DNA from: Pseudomonas paeninsulae
GTDB lineage: Bacteria; Pseudomonadota; Gammaproteobacteria; Pseudomonadales; Pseudomonadaceae
DNA: 64,000 bases
NCBI RefSeq assembly: GCF_035621475.1
Contig: NZ_CP141799.1
Location: 4,824,501 to 4,888,500 of the forward strand
Direction of reading: 5' to 3'
The first letter of the stretch is position 1. Each line of letters opens with the position of its first letter. Position numbers and translations under genes: made by a program. The notes under the pieces are model-generated. The model ran no database searches and was not told the DNA's origin. It was given only the letters and a program-made list of their open reading frames with translations. Of this stretch, positions 1 to 9,077 are shown one piece after another.

Positions 1-1
1 G

Positions 2-124
2 CGGGATATCTACACCCGCTTTCTCCATCAGGCCGAGCCCGAGCGCCGCCAAGCGAACCGAGATGGCAACCATGCAGCCTCCCCATCCAACTTCAGAGCC
101 ACCCCGACCAACCCTGGAAAATGA
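2..124 (+). CDS. C-terminal end of an upstream gene (cut by window start)
   Basis: An open frame enters from the left edge and ends at the TGA at 122-124, two bases before the ATG of the next gene. About 40 residues are visible; they begin RDIYTRFLHQAEPERRQ and the tail is polar and disordered-looking. The tight junction with the following start suggests a shared transcript. Too little is visible to name a family, and the frame could be spurious. Confidence 0.35.
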   Translation, partial: RDIYTRFLHQAEPERRQANRDGNHAASPSNFRATPTNPGK

Positions 125-125
125 C

Positions 126-881
126 ATGCCATCCATGCGAATCGCTGCGGCGCAGTCCTTGTCCGTCCCCGGTGACCTCGCCGCCAATGTCGCCATCCAC
201 TGCAGCTTTATTGCGGCGGCCAGCGCAGCCGGCGTCGACCTTCTGGTATTCCCCGAGCTGTCGCTCAGCGGTTATGAGCTGCCACTGCTGGGCAGTCGCA
301 CGGTTCAGCCTGAGGATGAAGTGCTGGCCCCCATTCGCCAACTGGTTCGCGCAAGGGCGATGACTGTGGTGCTTGGCGCTGCGCTGCCAAGCACCACAGC
401 GCGCCCCTATATCGGCGCTATCACATTCTTCCCGGATGGCCGCACCAGCCGCTATTGCAAGCAGTACCTGGATCCCAGCGAAGCGCCCTTTGCGACTCAG
501 GGCGAGCGCGGCGCCAAGCGCCATAACCTGGCAGGTGAGTCGTTCACTCTGGCAATCTGCGCCGACACCACCCACGCGCAGCACGCGCAAAACGCCGCCG
601 CCACGGGTGCATCCCTGTATCTGGCCGGTGTGCTGGTGTCGCAGAAAGGCTATCCGTTGGATTCCGCCAACCTCAGCCGCTATGCCGCCAGTTACGCCAT
701 GACCACGCTTATGGCCAATCACGGCGGCACGTCCGGGCGCTACCTGGCGGCCGGTAGAAGCGCGATTTGGGCACCCGGCGGCAAGCTGGTGGTCGAGGCG
801 CCAGGCCCAGGCAGTTATCTGGTGATCGCGGCAAAAGAGTCTGCGCGATGGACAGGCGAGCTACGTTCGCTCGCAACCTGA
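126..881 (+). CDS. carbon-nitrogen hydrolase (nitrilase superfamily)
   Basis: This 251-residue protein is a cytosolic-type amidase/nitrilase-superfamily hydrolase, which cleaves C-N bonds through a Glu-Lys-Cys triad. The triad is visible: E44 in FPELSLSGYE, K112 in YCKQYLDP and C145 in LAICAD. The length fits a single-domain member with no fused synthetase or acyltransferase domain. I chose the ATG at 126 because it follows the upstream stop directly; an ATG at 135 is also possible, and a longer frame reaches back to 63. The substrate cannot be read from the sequence. The neighbours downstream (DUF6151 and ArsN2) do not define a pathway. Confidence 0.85.
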   Translation: MPSMRIAAAQSLSVPGDLAANVAIHCSFIAAASAAGVDLLVFPELSLSGYELPLLGSRTVQPEDEVLAPIRQLVRARAMTVVLGAALPSTTARPYIGAITFFPDGRTSRYCKQYLDPSEAPFATQGERGAKRHNLAGESFTLAICADTTHAQHAQNAAATGASLYLAGVLVSQKGYPLDSANLSRYAASYAMTTLMANHGGTSGRYLAAGRSAIWAPGGKLVVEAPGPGSYLVIAAKESARWTGELRSLAT

Positions 882-965
882 CAGGTCGTTGAAAACGACG
901 GCGGCGGCCAAGACATACAACTGCTATACCGATCATCGACCAGCCAACCCCTCATGGAGCCCCCC

Positions 966-1562
966 ATGACTCAGCCAATACGCTGTAGTTGCGGCAAGTT
1001 CAAAGGCACCCTCGCCCGCACCCACAAAGAGAATCGCGGCCTCTGTTATTGCACGGATTGCCAGGCCTTTGCCCGCTACTTGCGCCGCGCAGAGCAGATA
1101 CTCGATCGCAACGGCGGCACCGATATTATTCAAACCACACCGAAGCACGTCAGCTTTACCGATGGCATCGAGCACCTGGCCTGCATGCGCCTCACGCCGA
1201 ACGGCCTGCTGCGCTGGTATGCCAGCTGTTGCAATACCCCCATCGGCAACACCCTGGCCAACTACAAGCTGTCCTTCGTGGGCCTGGTGCATAACTGCCT
1301 GGAGTCCGCGCCGGTTTCGCTGGACGAGGCCTTCGGGCCAATCCGCATGCAGCTGAAGACCCGGTCCGCCCAGGGCAAACCCAAGCCCAAAGCCTTTGGC
1401 TTGCCGGCCGCCATGGTGCGCATTGCCAGCATGCTGCTCAAGGCGCGCCTGGATGGCAGCTACAAGCGCACGCCGTTCTTTATCCCCGGCTCCAACACGC
1501 CCCTGGTCACGCCCAAGGTGCTCAGTCCGCAGGAAAGGGAGGAGGTGATGTATGCGGCCTGA
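966..1562 (+). CDS. DUF6151 family protein with GFA-like cysteine motifs
   Basis: A 198-residue protein of unknown function, rich in paired cysteines near its N-terminus (CSCGKFKG, then CYCTDCQAF, then a CC pair around residue 80). This resembles the zinc-binding fold of glutathione-dependent formaldehyde-activating (GFA/CENP-V) proteins, and I assign it to DUF6151 from the overall pattern. The ATG at 966 is preferred over an in-frame ATG at 954 because a GGAG lies at 956-959, well spaced for 966. It ends 15 bases before the next gene, so the two are probably co-transcribed. The metal-binding role is inferred. Confidence 0.75.
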   Translation: MTQPIRCSCGKFKGTLARTHKENRGLCYCTDCQAFARYLRRAEQILDRNGGTDIIQTTPKHVSFTDGIEHLACMRLTPNGLLRWYASCCNTPIGNTLANYKLSFVGLVHNCLESAPVSLDEAFGPIRMQLKTRSAQGKPKPKAFGLPAAMVRIASMLLKARLDGSYKRTPFFIPGSNTPLVTPKVLSPQEREEVMYAA

Positions 1563-1577
1563 CAGGCAGCTGCGCCT

Positions 1578-2051
1578 ATGAAAGCCACGATTCAAGCCGT
1601 TGCGCTCAGCCATCAGGTGCAGCAGTTGCTTGCTGCCTGCCAGCTGCCCAGCGACGACCTGCAGGACGCCGCGAACAACCTGCGTCTGTTTGGTTGCCAG
1701 GCTGACGGCCGTCTCGTCGGGCTGGTGGGCCTGCAGATGCATGGCGCGGATGCACTGTTGCGCTCCCTCGCTGTGGCCGACTCCGCGCGCGGCCAGGGTC
1801 TCGGCGCCGAGTTGCTGGCCTATGCCGAACGGCAGGCGGCGACCCACGGCGTGCAAGCCATCTACTTGCTCACTACTACGGCCGAGGTCTTCTTTGCCCA
1901 ACGCGGCTACCGCCTGAGTGATCGCGCAACGGCCCCCCCGGCGATTGCCGCGACCCGGCAGTTCAGCGGGCTTTGCCCGGCGAGCGCGGCGTTTATGCGC
2001 AAGCGGCTGAGTGCTGGCGAAGCCTGGTCCACCGCCCCGCCAGTCCCGTAG
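1578..2051 (+). CDS. arsN2: ArsN2-type GNAT N-acetyltransferase
   Basis: This 157-residue single-domain GNAT protein resembles ArsN2, the family linked to N-acetylation of arsenic-containing amino acid analogues. The acetyl-CoA loop is readable as ARGQGLGAELL (about residues 73-83), followed by the family-like tail GYRLSDR, APPAIAATRQFSGLCP and a terminal MRKRL. ArsN2 genes often sit in ars operons. Here no arsR, arsB or arsC is present and the neighbour is a DUF6151 gene, so the arsenic role rests on sequence likeness alone. It converges on creC. Confidence 0.7.
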   Translation: MKATIQAVALSHQVQQLLAACQLPSDDLQDAANNLRLFGCQADGRLVGLVGLQMHGADALLRSLAVADSARGQGLGAELLAYAERQAATHGVQAIYLLTTTAEVFFAQRGYRLSDRATAPPAIAATRQFSGLCPASAAFMRKRLSAGEAWSTAPPVP

Positions 2052-2202
2052 TTCGAATGAAATCCGCGAGCCCGGCCCTGACCGCCAGCGTTGCCGCGGA
2101 TGGCGCCAAGGCTATTCGGGCTATGGGCGCTGGGTCGTGTGGATGACGCCTTGTTCATCCACCAGCGCAGACCTTGCATATGGACCCAGGATCCACGGGC
2201 GG

Positions 2203-3627
2203 CTACGCGCGGCTAACGACCAGGCGCACCTGCACCCCGCCCTCGACATTGCCCACCTGCAGCTCGCCGCCATGCAGCTGCATCACCTCTTGTACGAAGT
2301 TCAGGCCCAGGCCGGTGCTCTTGCGTCCGCTGTCGGGGCGCGGCAGGGAGTAGAAGCGTTCGCACAGGCGTGCCAGGGCGTAGTCGGGAATCGCTTCGCC
2401 CTGGTTGAATAGCCGCAGTTCGAGCTGCTCGCCCTGCGCCTGGGCGCTGAAGCGGATCAACCCAACGGGCGGGGTGAAATCGAGGGCGTTGTCGAGCAGG
2501 TTGGCCAGGGCCTGGCGCAGCAGGAAGGCCTCGCCGCGGGCACACAACTCGGCATCAATCAGGTTGTCGATGCGCAAGCCCGCCGCCTCGATACGCGCCA
2601 TCTGCGCCTGCAGCAGGGATTCGACCAGCGCGTGCAGCGGCACCGCCACCTGCTCTTCCAGGCCCTGGCGTTGCTCCACCTGGGCCAGGTGCAACAGGCG
2701 TTCGATCAGCTGCTGGATGCGCGCGCTTTCCTGCCCGATATTGGCCACGAAGCGCTGACGCTGCTCGCTCGGCATCTCGCCGTCGAGCAGCTCGGCGGCG
2801 CCGCGGATGGCCGCCAGGGGGCTTTTCAATTCGTGGGTCAGGGTGTGCACATAGCGTTCGACATAGGCCTTGCCTTCCAGCTCGGTGCGCATACGTTCGA
2901 TGGCCTGCGCCAGTTGCCCCAGCTCACCACCGCGCACGCTGGGTAACTCGGCCCGCTGCCCGGCGCTAACGGCCTGGGCATAGCGGGTCAGTTTGCCCAG
3001 CGCGACGCTGAGCCACCAGGACAGCAGTGCGCCGATCAACAGCCCCAGCACTATCAGGCCGCCGCCGAGCCAGGCCAGACGCTGCTCGGAACGTTCGATA
3101 TAGGGCTGCAGGGTGCGGTTGGGCTTGGCCACCGAGACCACGCCGATGATCCGCGCGCCATCCATGATCGGCGCCGCCACGTACATCACCGATGAGTCGG
3201 GGTCGTGCGGGTCTTCCTTGGTCGAGCGCGCGCCGTATTCGCCGCGCAGGGTCAGCAGCACATCGTTCCAGCGCGAATAGTCCTGGCCCACTGCCGCCCC
3301 CGTGGAGTCGAGCAGAACCATGCCCTTGGCGTCGGTGACATAGATGCGGTGGTTGACCTGGGTTTTCGTCACGCCCCAGATACTCGCCTGCGGCTGGCGC
3401 TGGCCGTAGGCCTGGAGCATGGCGGGCAGGCGGCCCTGCTGCAGGCTGCCGGCCTTGACCTCGTCGCGGAGGATTTCCGCCAGCAGGTTGGCGGTGTCCA
3501 CCAGGGTTTCCTCGGTGGACTGACGCACGCCGGGGCGGATTTCGTCCATCACCGTGCTCAGTACAAACCAGCCAGCGAGGCCGACGAAGAGGAAATAGAC
3601 CAGGAAGATACGCACTCCCAATGGCAT
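2203..3627 (-). CDS. creC: two-component sensor histidine kinase CreC
   Basis: Inner-membrane sensor kinase that phosphorylates CreB; in Pseudomonas the Cre system responds to metabolic and cell-wall (PBP4 inhibition) signals. The 474 residues show a membrane segment at about 7-27, a periplasmic sensor region with a Cache-like stretch (VTDAKGMVLLDSTG), a second membrane segment at about 187-208, a HAMP linker, the phospho-acceptor box HTLTHELKSP (H265), and a HATPase domain with the N box ANLLDNALDF and STGLGLNFV. The ATG overlaps the creB stop by one base (TGATG), so the two are translationally coupled. No creD follows; the next gene is convergent. Confidence 0.92.
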   Translation of the reverse strand: MPLGVRIFLVYFLFVGLAGWFVLSTVMDEIRPGVRQSTEETLVDTANLLAEILRDEVKAGSLQQGRLPAMLQAYGQRQPQASIWGVTKTQVNHRIYVTDAKGMVLLDSTGAAVGQDYSRWNDVLLTLRGEYGARSTKEDPHDPDSSVMYVAAPIMDGARIIGVVSVAKPNRTLQPYIERSEQRLAWLGGGLIVLGLLIGALLSWWLSVALGKLTRYAQAVSAGQRAELPSVRGGELGQLAQAIERMRTELEGKAYVERYVHTLTHELKSPLAAIRGAAELLDGEMPSEQRQRFVANIGQESARIQQLIERLLHLAQVEQRQGLEEQVAVPLHALVESLLQAQMARIEAAGLRIDNLIDAELCARGEAFLLRQALANLLDNALDFTPPVGLIRFSAQAQGEQLELRLFNQGEAIPDYALARLCERFYSLPRPDSGRKSTGLGLNFVQEVMQLHGGELQVGNVEGGVQVRLVVSRA

Positions 3628-4310
3628 CAGGCGTGCCTCGGCGAGTAGCTATAACCCAGGCCGCGATGGGTCTGGATCGGCTCGGCTTCGGCGGCCACCT
3701 GGCGCAGCTTGGCACGCAGGCTTTTGACATGGCTGTCGATGCTGCGCTCGTAACCCACATCAGCGGCCACCCCCAGACCGTCGAGCAACTGCTCGCGGGA
3801 GAACACCCGTTCGGGCTGCGCCAGCAGGTTCTGTAGCAAGCGGAATTCGTGGCGCGTCAGGCTCAGTAGCTGACCGTGGTAGTGGATCTGTACCCGTTCG
3901 CTGTCCACCTGAAAAGGGCCACTCGCCGCAGGCGCGGCAGACTCACGCGGAGCCGTGCGCTTGAGAATGGCCTTGACCCGCGCCGCCACTTCACGCGGGC
4001 TGAATGGCTTGACCACATAATCGTCGGCGCCGATCTCAAGACCCACCACCCGGTCGATCTCCTCGCTACGGGCGGTGAGGAAGATCACCGGCACCTCGGA
4101 GAAACGACGCAGGCGCTTGCAGACTTCGAAACCACCGATATCCGGCAGGCCGACATCGAGAATCACCAGGTCGAACGGCTCGCCCGCCAACCGCTCCAGC
4201 GCCACGCCACCCAGGCCCAACCAGCACGTGGTGAAACCCTCGGCCTGCAGGGCATAAACCAGGGTGTCGGCAATCGCGGCTTCATCTTCGACGATCAGAA
4301 TGTACGGCAT
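3627..4310 (-). CDS. creB: response regulator CreB (OmpR family)
   Basis: DNA-binding partner of CreC, 227 residues. The receiver domain opens with MPYILIVEDEAAIADTLVYA and carries the phospho-acceptor aspartate in VILDVGLPDIGG, with the KPFSPREV lysine further on. A C-terminal winged-helix domain follows (LTRHEFRLLQNLL, then SIDSHVKSLRAKL and THRGLGYSY). I start it at the second methionine (4310), because the receiver begins there and the five extra upstream residues are not family-like. It is first in the creBC transcript. The gap upstream holds a REP-like palindrome. Confidence 0.92.
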   Translation of the reverse strand: MPYILIVEDEAAIADTLVYALQAEGFTTCWLGLGGVALERLAGEPFDLVILDVGLPDIGGFEVCKRLRRFSEVPVIFLTARSEEIDRVVGLEIGADDYVVKPFSPREVAARVKAILKRTAPRESAAPAASGPFQVDSERVQIHYHGQLLSLTRHEFRLLQNLLAQPERVFSREQLLDGLGVAADVGYERSIDSHVKSLRAKLRQVAAEAEPIQTHRGLGYSYSPRHA

Positions 4311-4387
4311 GGGCGTCCTGCACACGGGCGGTCACGGCCGGCAGCCTGCGACAGGGCGGGCGCAGCGTCAAGGTGCGGCGCAGTCGC

Positions 4388-4501
4388 GCGCAACCGTGGG
4401 AGGGGCCGGGCGGCGCTCCGCTTTAGCCGCGATCGGCGCAAGCCGACAAAGCCAACCCCGCCATCAGGTCCCGCTCGCGGCTGAAGCCCCTCCCACAGCA
4501 A
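4388..4501. repeat. REP-like inverted pair between creB and the MCP gene
   Basis: The arms GTGGGAGGGGC (about 4399-4409) and GCCCCTCCCAC (about 4487-4497) are exact reverse complements enclosing a GC-rich stretch with partial pairing around GCCGCGATCGGC. This is the usual form of a Pseudomonas REP/BIME palindrome. It fills most of the gap between two minus-strand genes and could end transcription from the MCP gene or stabilise mRNA ends. Confidence 0.65.
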
Positions 4502-4519
4502 AGCCTTCGCAGCGACGCG

Positions 4520-6550
4520 TCAATCCAACTGGAAGCGCCCCGTGTTCTGCGCCAGCACCTGGCTGCCGCGACGCAGCTGCTCGGCCGCTTCGCTCACCGC
4601 CTGCGCGCCGTCGAGCATGGCGCTGGCGCCTTGATCGACCTGCTGGATATTGCCGCTGACCTCGTCCGCGGTGGCCGCCTGTTGTTCGGCGGCGGTGGCG
4701 ATCTGCGCCAGGCGGTCGCTGACCCGCTGCACCGACTCGACGATCCCGGCCAGATCCTCGCCCATGGCCAGCACGCTGCCGACATCGCCCTCGGCCTGCT
4801 GCACGGCCTCCTCCATCTGGCTGACCGACTGGCCAACTACCCGGTGCAGATCGGCAACGGTCTGGGCGATCTCCGCAGTGGAGTTCTGCGTACGTTGCGA
4901 CAGCGAGCGCACCTCGTCGGCGACCACGGCGAAGCCGCGGCCCTGCTCGCCGGCACGTGCCGCCTCGATGGCCGCGTTGAGCGCCAGCAGATTGGTCTGC
5001 TCGGCGATGCCCTTGATCACATCGACCACCCGGGTGATCTGCTCGGTCTGCACGCGCAGCTGCTGCAGGCTCGCGGCACTGTCGCCCAGGCGGCTGCTGA
5101 GTTGACGCATGCTGGCGCTGGTACGCACGCTGCGCTGGTTGCTCTGGTTGGCGATTTCACGGGTCTGCCCGGCTTCCACCGCGGCCTCCTCACAGCTCTG
5201 CGCAACGCTTTGCGCGGTGGCCGCCATCTGCGTGGCGGCGGTGGCGATCTGGCTCATCTGCCCCTGCTGCTGTTCCACTGCCGCCAGCGCGCTCTGCGCC
5301 TGACTGCTGAGCAACTGCACGGTGCCGCCGAGGCTCTGGCTTTCCTGATCGACGCCCTGCAGCGAACCACGCAACTGGGCGACCGCGGCATTCAGCGCGG
5401 TGGCGATGCTCGCCAGATCATCCTCGCCATGCACCTGCATGTGCACGCGCAAGTCGCCGTCACGCAGGCCCTGCGCGGCAGCGATGATGCCGGCGGTACT
5501 GCGCCGAATCGAGGCATTCAGGCAGAACAGCACATAGAGCGCCAACAGGGTTAGCACGCCGAATACGGCGATCACCTGCCACATGTCGCGCTGCGCCTGT
5601 TGCCGGTAATCGCCCAGGCTCTGGGCGAACTGCTGGTACAACGCCTGCTGCAGGCCGGTCAGCTGAGCCTGCAAAGTATCGACGCGTTCGATGAACTGCT
5701 GCGGACTCAAGGTCATCGGGCTGGCCTCGAACATATCGCGGTCGATCTCGAGGAGAAACGTGTCGAAACCTTGCTCGGCCGCGACGAATGACGCCTGCAA
5801 ATCACCCATCGACTGCGACGCCTCCTGACCGAGAGTCGCACGCGCCTTGATCAACTGGCCGCGCGACTCGTCCAGAGTGCGGCGCAAATCGCGGATCTTG
5901 ACCCGGCTTTGCAGGGTGAAATGCTCCGAGAACACCGCCCCATAACCCTGGCTGGCGAAGCTGCCGAGGCTTTCCTGCAAGCGCGGCAGAGTGAAGGTCA
6001 GCTGCTCCATCATCAGGTAGGTGTCGAGGTGCGGATCGAGAATCAAACCGCTGTCGGTGGCCACCTGCTCGCGCAGCGCCATCAGTTGCAACAGGGTCTT
6101 TTGGTAACGCTCCAGGGCATCCGGTAGCGCCATCGCGCCCAACACCGCCACACTCAGCTCGGCGCGCAGCGCTTGCAGCGCAGCCAATTGCTCACGCGCC
6201 TGGGCGCTCGACGGAACACTCGCCAGCTGCGTAGCGGCCTGCTCCAGCGCTTGGTCGAGGCCGCCCGCGCGTTGTTGCAGCAGCGCCTTGGCCGGCTGGT
6301 CGGTGCCCTTCCAGCGCGCCAACAAGGTGCGCTGGGCGATAATCTCACGCTGCACTGCGCCCAGGGCCTGTACCCCGTGCACGCCCTCCAGCTCATGGTC
6401 GATCAGCGTCAGGCGGGCCAGATGATCGCTAGAGATCACCCACAACGCATAACCCAGCGGCAGGGCGAACAATACAAACAGCAGCTGAAATTTACGCGCG
6501 AAGCTGAAACGCTCCAATACGCGTATACCCGGCTTGAGTACTCCAGTCAT
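4520..6550 (-). CDS. methyl-accepting chemotaxis protein
   Basis: Membrane chemoreceptor of 676 residues. A first membrane segment (about 18-38, [16 protein letters not shown]) precedes a long helical periplasmic sensor of nearly 290 residues. A second membrane segment lies at about 322-345 ([19 protein letters not shown]). A HAMP domain and the cytoplasmic signalling rod follow, with the conserved tip [20 protein letters not shown]. The size of the ligand domain suggests an all-helical (nitrate/TarH-like) type rather than Cache. No C-terminal CheR-tethering pentapeptide is seen. No che genes are nearby, so it is an orphan receptor whose ligand cannot be named. Confidence 0.92.
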   Translation of the reverse strand: MTGVLKPGIRVLERFSFARKFQLLFVLFALPLGYALWVISSDHLARLTLIDHELEGVHGVQALGAVQREIIAQRTLLARWKGTDQPAKALLQQRAGGLDQALEQAATQLASVPSSAQAREQLAALQALRAELSVAVLGAMALPDALERYQKTLLQLMALREQVATDSGLILDPHLDTYLMMEQLTFTLPRLQESLGSFASQGYGAVFSEHFTLQSRVKIRDLRRTLDESRGQLIKARATLGQEASQSMGDLQASFVAAEQGFDTFLLEIDRDMFEASPMTLSPQQFIERVDTLQAQLTGLQQALYQQFAQSLGDYRQQAQRDMWQVIAVFGVLTLLALYVLFCLNASIRRSTAGIIAAAQGLRDGDLRVHMQVHGEDDLASIATALNAAVAQLRGSLQGVDQESQSLGGTVQLLSSQAQSALAAVEQQQGQMSQIATAATQMAATAQSVAQSCEEAAVEAGQTREIANQSNQRSVRTSASMRQLSSRLGDSAASLQQLRVQTEQITRVVDVIKGIAEQTNLLALNAAIEAARAGEQGRGFAVVADEVRSLSQRTQNSTAEIAQTVADLHRVVGQSVSQMEEAVQQAEGDVGSVLAMGEDLAGIVESVQRVSDRLAQIATAAEQQAATADEVSGNIQQVDQGASAMLDGAQAVSEAAEQLRRGSQVLAQNTGRFQLD

Positions 6551-6641
6551 AACGACACCTCAACGAGTCCACCCACACCTGGCGAAAGGTGCGGCAAAGA
6601 ACATCATCAAGCAAGAATTACGCCGGGCGACTCGAGTCAGC

Positions 6642-6686
6642 GCTTGTGAAAATTTCGAGCGCCGTAGCGAGCGTCTTTTCACAAGC
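6642..6686. repeat. family A intergenic repeat, minimal copy (A4)
   Basis: An exact 11-bp inverted repeat, GCTTGTGAAAA at 6642-6652 and TTTTCACAAGC at 6676-6686, encloses TCGAGCGCCGTAGCGAGCG-like sequence. The ends and the core match the longer copies at 31051-31230 and 36361-36481. It lies between the upstream minus-strand gene (ending at 6742) and the MCP start. Confidence 0.65.
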
Positions 6687-6741
6687 CCTCAGGTCAGGCA
6701 AGCAGCGCGGACGGCTGCGTGCCGCCTAGGTCAATAACCTT

Positions 6742-7242
6742 TCAGCACTGCGGCTGATTGGCGGTATAGCGCTGCGCCGGATTGATCGCCACGCCGAAAT
6801 CACGCAAGGCGCTGGTGCCGATCAGCAACGGATAATCGAAGTGGCTGCGGTCGGTGAGGTTGACCTCAACGGTGCGCAATTGGTTACCCAGGCAGAGCTG
6901 CATATCGACCACCGGACGCTTGGCCACCGCAGGGGTGCTGGCGGCACCTTGCTCTTCGGCACGGCTCTTGATTTCGCTGATGCGGGTCAGGGGCTGCTCG
7001 AACTGGGTGTCGTCGGCACTCGCAGTGGCCAGGCGAAAACGCACCCACTCCTGGCCACCACGCCGGAACTGCTCGATGTCCTTGGCCGACAGCGAGGCAG
7101 TCACCGCGCCGGTGTCCATCTTGGCTTTCAGGGTTTGGCCGACTTGCGGCAACTCAATGTATTCGTAGCGCCCGTAGAGCGCCGGCTGATTGGCCATCGC
7201 CGGTAAAGCGACCAAGACCAAGAGTGCAGCAACAATCTTCAT
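6742..7242 (-). CDS. exported retropepsin-like protein (RimB-related family)
   Basis: A 166-residue protein with an N-terminal signal peptide (MKIVAALLVLVALPAMA) followed by the retropepsin-like fold often labelled 'ATP-dependent zinc protease'. The catalytic-type motif is D43-T-G-A, in KMDTGAVTASLSA. The C-terminal half has the family's LLIGTSALRDFGVAINP. It shares this layout with the cytosolic RimB in this window (32466-32933), but has a signal peptide and no RimK partner, so it probably acts in the periplasm. The catalytic mechanism and substrate are not established from sequence. Confidence 0.8.
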   Translation of the reverse strand: MKIVAALLVLVALPAMANQPALYGRYEYIELPQVGQTLKAKMDTGAVTASLSAKDIEQFRRGGQEWVRFRLATASADDTQFEQPLTRISEIKSRAEEQGAASTPAVAKRPVVDMQLCLGNQLRTVEVNLTDRSHFDYPLLIGTSALRDFGVAINPAQRYTANQPQC

Positions 7243-7330
7243 AACCTGTCAGTGCTCCGTAAAAACGTCAGGAACTCCGACCGGCTCAGCGGCGGATGGT
7301 TCGACCGGATGTCGGTTTGCGGCGCGCCAG

Positions 7331-8551
7331 TTATCTGGCGGGCATGCCCGTCCACAACTCATCCAGGTGGCGAAAACCCCAATCGGCGGCGGATTCGCGG
7401 CTGACGATCTTGTCGCGGCCGACCCAGTCGGCCAGGTCGATTACTTCCTGGGCAATCGGGGCCTTCGAGGTGGCCGAGAAGAACACCTTGACCCTGGGCA
7501 TCAACAGCGAAGTAGCGTGCTGCTCCAGCACCACCCCGAGACGGCCACTCTGCAGGCGCACCAGCGAACCGGTCGGGTAGATACCGACGGCCCGGACAAA
7601 CGACTGGAACACCTGCTCATCGAAATGCCCCTTGCTCCACTCCGCCATCTTGTGGATCGACTCAGCCGGCCCCCACCCAGCCTTGTACGGACGGTTTGAG
7701 GTGATCGCGTCATAGACATCGCAGACCGCACCCATCCGGGCAAACAGGCTGATCTGCTCACCGACCAGATGATGCGGGTAGCCACTGCCATCGACCTTTT
7801 CATGGTGATGCAGGCACACACCCAACACCTGCGCGCTGACCTGCCGGCTGTCGAGCAGAATCCGCGCGCCCTCCGTGGGATGGCTGCGCATCGTGACAAA
7901 CTCGCTGTCGCTCAATTTGCTCGGCTTATTCAGCAGCGCCGACGGTATGCGCATCTTGCCGATGTCATGCAGCAGTCCGGCCATGCCCGCCTCGCGCACC
8001 TGAGCCTCGTCCAGGTCGAGCTGCCGCGCCAGGGCGATCATCAGCGCGCAGACCGCGACCGAGTGCATATAGGTGTATTCATTGGCGTGTTTGAGACGCG
8101 CGAGGCTGATCAGGGCACTCGGCTGACGCATTATCGAGGCGGAGATTTCATCGACCAACTCGGTCACATGGCCAACGTCAATCGCCAGGCCCATGCGGGC
8201 ATCGCCGAACATCTGCACCACCGCAGCCTTGGCACTGTCGCAGAGCTTGGCGGCACGGCCGATTTCCTCATCCAGATCGGTCCGCCTGCGCTCCACCCGC
8301 GGCGCGGCGACCTGCAACACCGCCGCAGTTTCCTCCTCCACCTGTTCGAGCGTCTGCCCGCTCGACATATCCAGCCCCTTGCTGGTGTCGATCCACAGCT
8401 CGCGGATACCACTGTCGCGGATACGCTGCAGGTCCTTGGGGTTGCTCAGGAGAAATTGGGTCTTCCAGAACGGATGCTCCATCCATGAACCGCACAGCTC
8501 ATGGATGTACATACCCTCAAGCAACTCGGTGACGGAAATGCGCTTAAGCAC
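7331..8551 (-). CDS. HD-GYP cyclic-di-GMP phosphodiesterase with DUF3391
   Basis: Probable c-di-GMP phosphodiesterase of 406 residues. An N-terminal DUF3391 domain (LKRISVTELLEGMYIHELCGSW) is followed by the HD-GYP domain with YTYMHSVAVCALM, LLHDIGKMRIP (the HD pair), a HHHEKVDGSGYPHHL segment (the GYP motif) and DVYDAITSNRPYK. Metal-binding residues appear intact. I place the start at the GTG at 8551, because DUF3391 proteins begin with this LKRI-type segment. A frame open to 8692 adds 47 residues of poor quality. The soluble form with no receiver domain suggests regulation by expression or by DUF3391. Confidence 0.88.
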   Translation of the reverse strand: MLKRISVTELLEGMYIHELCGSWMEHPFWKTQFLLSNPKDLQRIRDSGIRELWIDTSKGLDMSSGQTLEQVEEETAAVLQVAAPRVERRRTDLDEEIGRAAKLCDSAKAAVVQMFGDARMGLAIDVGHVTELVDEISASIMRQPSALISLARLKHANEYTYMHSVAVCALMIALARQLDLDEAQVREAGMAGLLHDIGKMRIPSALLNKPSKLSDSEFVTMRSHPTEGARILLDSRQVSAQVLGVCLHHHEKVDGSGYPHHLVGEQISLFARMGAVCDVYDAITSNRPYKAGWGPAESIHKMAEWSKGHFDEQVFQSFVRAVGIYPTGSLVRLQSGRLGVVLEQHATSLLMPRVKVFFSATSKAPIAQEVIDLADWVGRDKIVSRESAADWGFRHLDELWTGMPAR

Positions 8552-8720
8552 GGCGGCGACCCTGGTGACTATGGGAGGACGCCGTAAGCATAAGCCATCC
8601 ACGACAGTGGCAGAGTGGCATCGCGCAGCTATTTTCCTCCTCCCCCTGCACTCAGCGGCGGTGAAAAAGCCGAGCACCGGCGACCCATGCAAAGCGTGGG
8701 GCGATCCGGGCCGCGATCCG

Positions 8721-8944
8721 CTCGGAGCGAAGCGACAGCCCGCCGAATGTGTGGCGTACCGGTGATCTACGGTGCACTGCCTGCGGCGATTGGCACCCTA
8801 CAGTTCGCGGCTCTCACCAGCCCCAGCCAGCCAGCGGGCCGGGCCGGTCCGGGCGTAGGGCGGCCTCGGAGCGAAGCGACAGCCCGCCAGTTTTTGCGCC
8901 GCGCCGATTATCCACGGTGCACTACCTGCGGCGAGTGGCACCCA
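8721..8944. repeat. direct repeat pair upstream of dbpA
   Basis: Two diverged copies of an ~80-bp unit (8721-8801 and 8865-8944) share CTCGGAGCGAAGCGACAGCC at the left and ACGGTGCACT(G/A)CCTGCGGCGA(T/G)TGGCACCC at the right, in the same orientation. They lie in the 526-base gap between the HD-GYP start and dbpA. I see no coding potential, and nothing else I recognise in the gap. Confidence 0.6.
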
Positions 8945-9077
8945 ACGAATCACGGATTGCTCGAGGCCATTAGTCGGAGCCAAGGGCGTTGCGGCGATGC
9001 CCCCCGGTCGCACCAGCAGTAACGCCAGCGCCCGCGCCTGCTACACTGCGCGCCATTTCGATTTGCAGGCCTGAACC

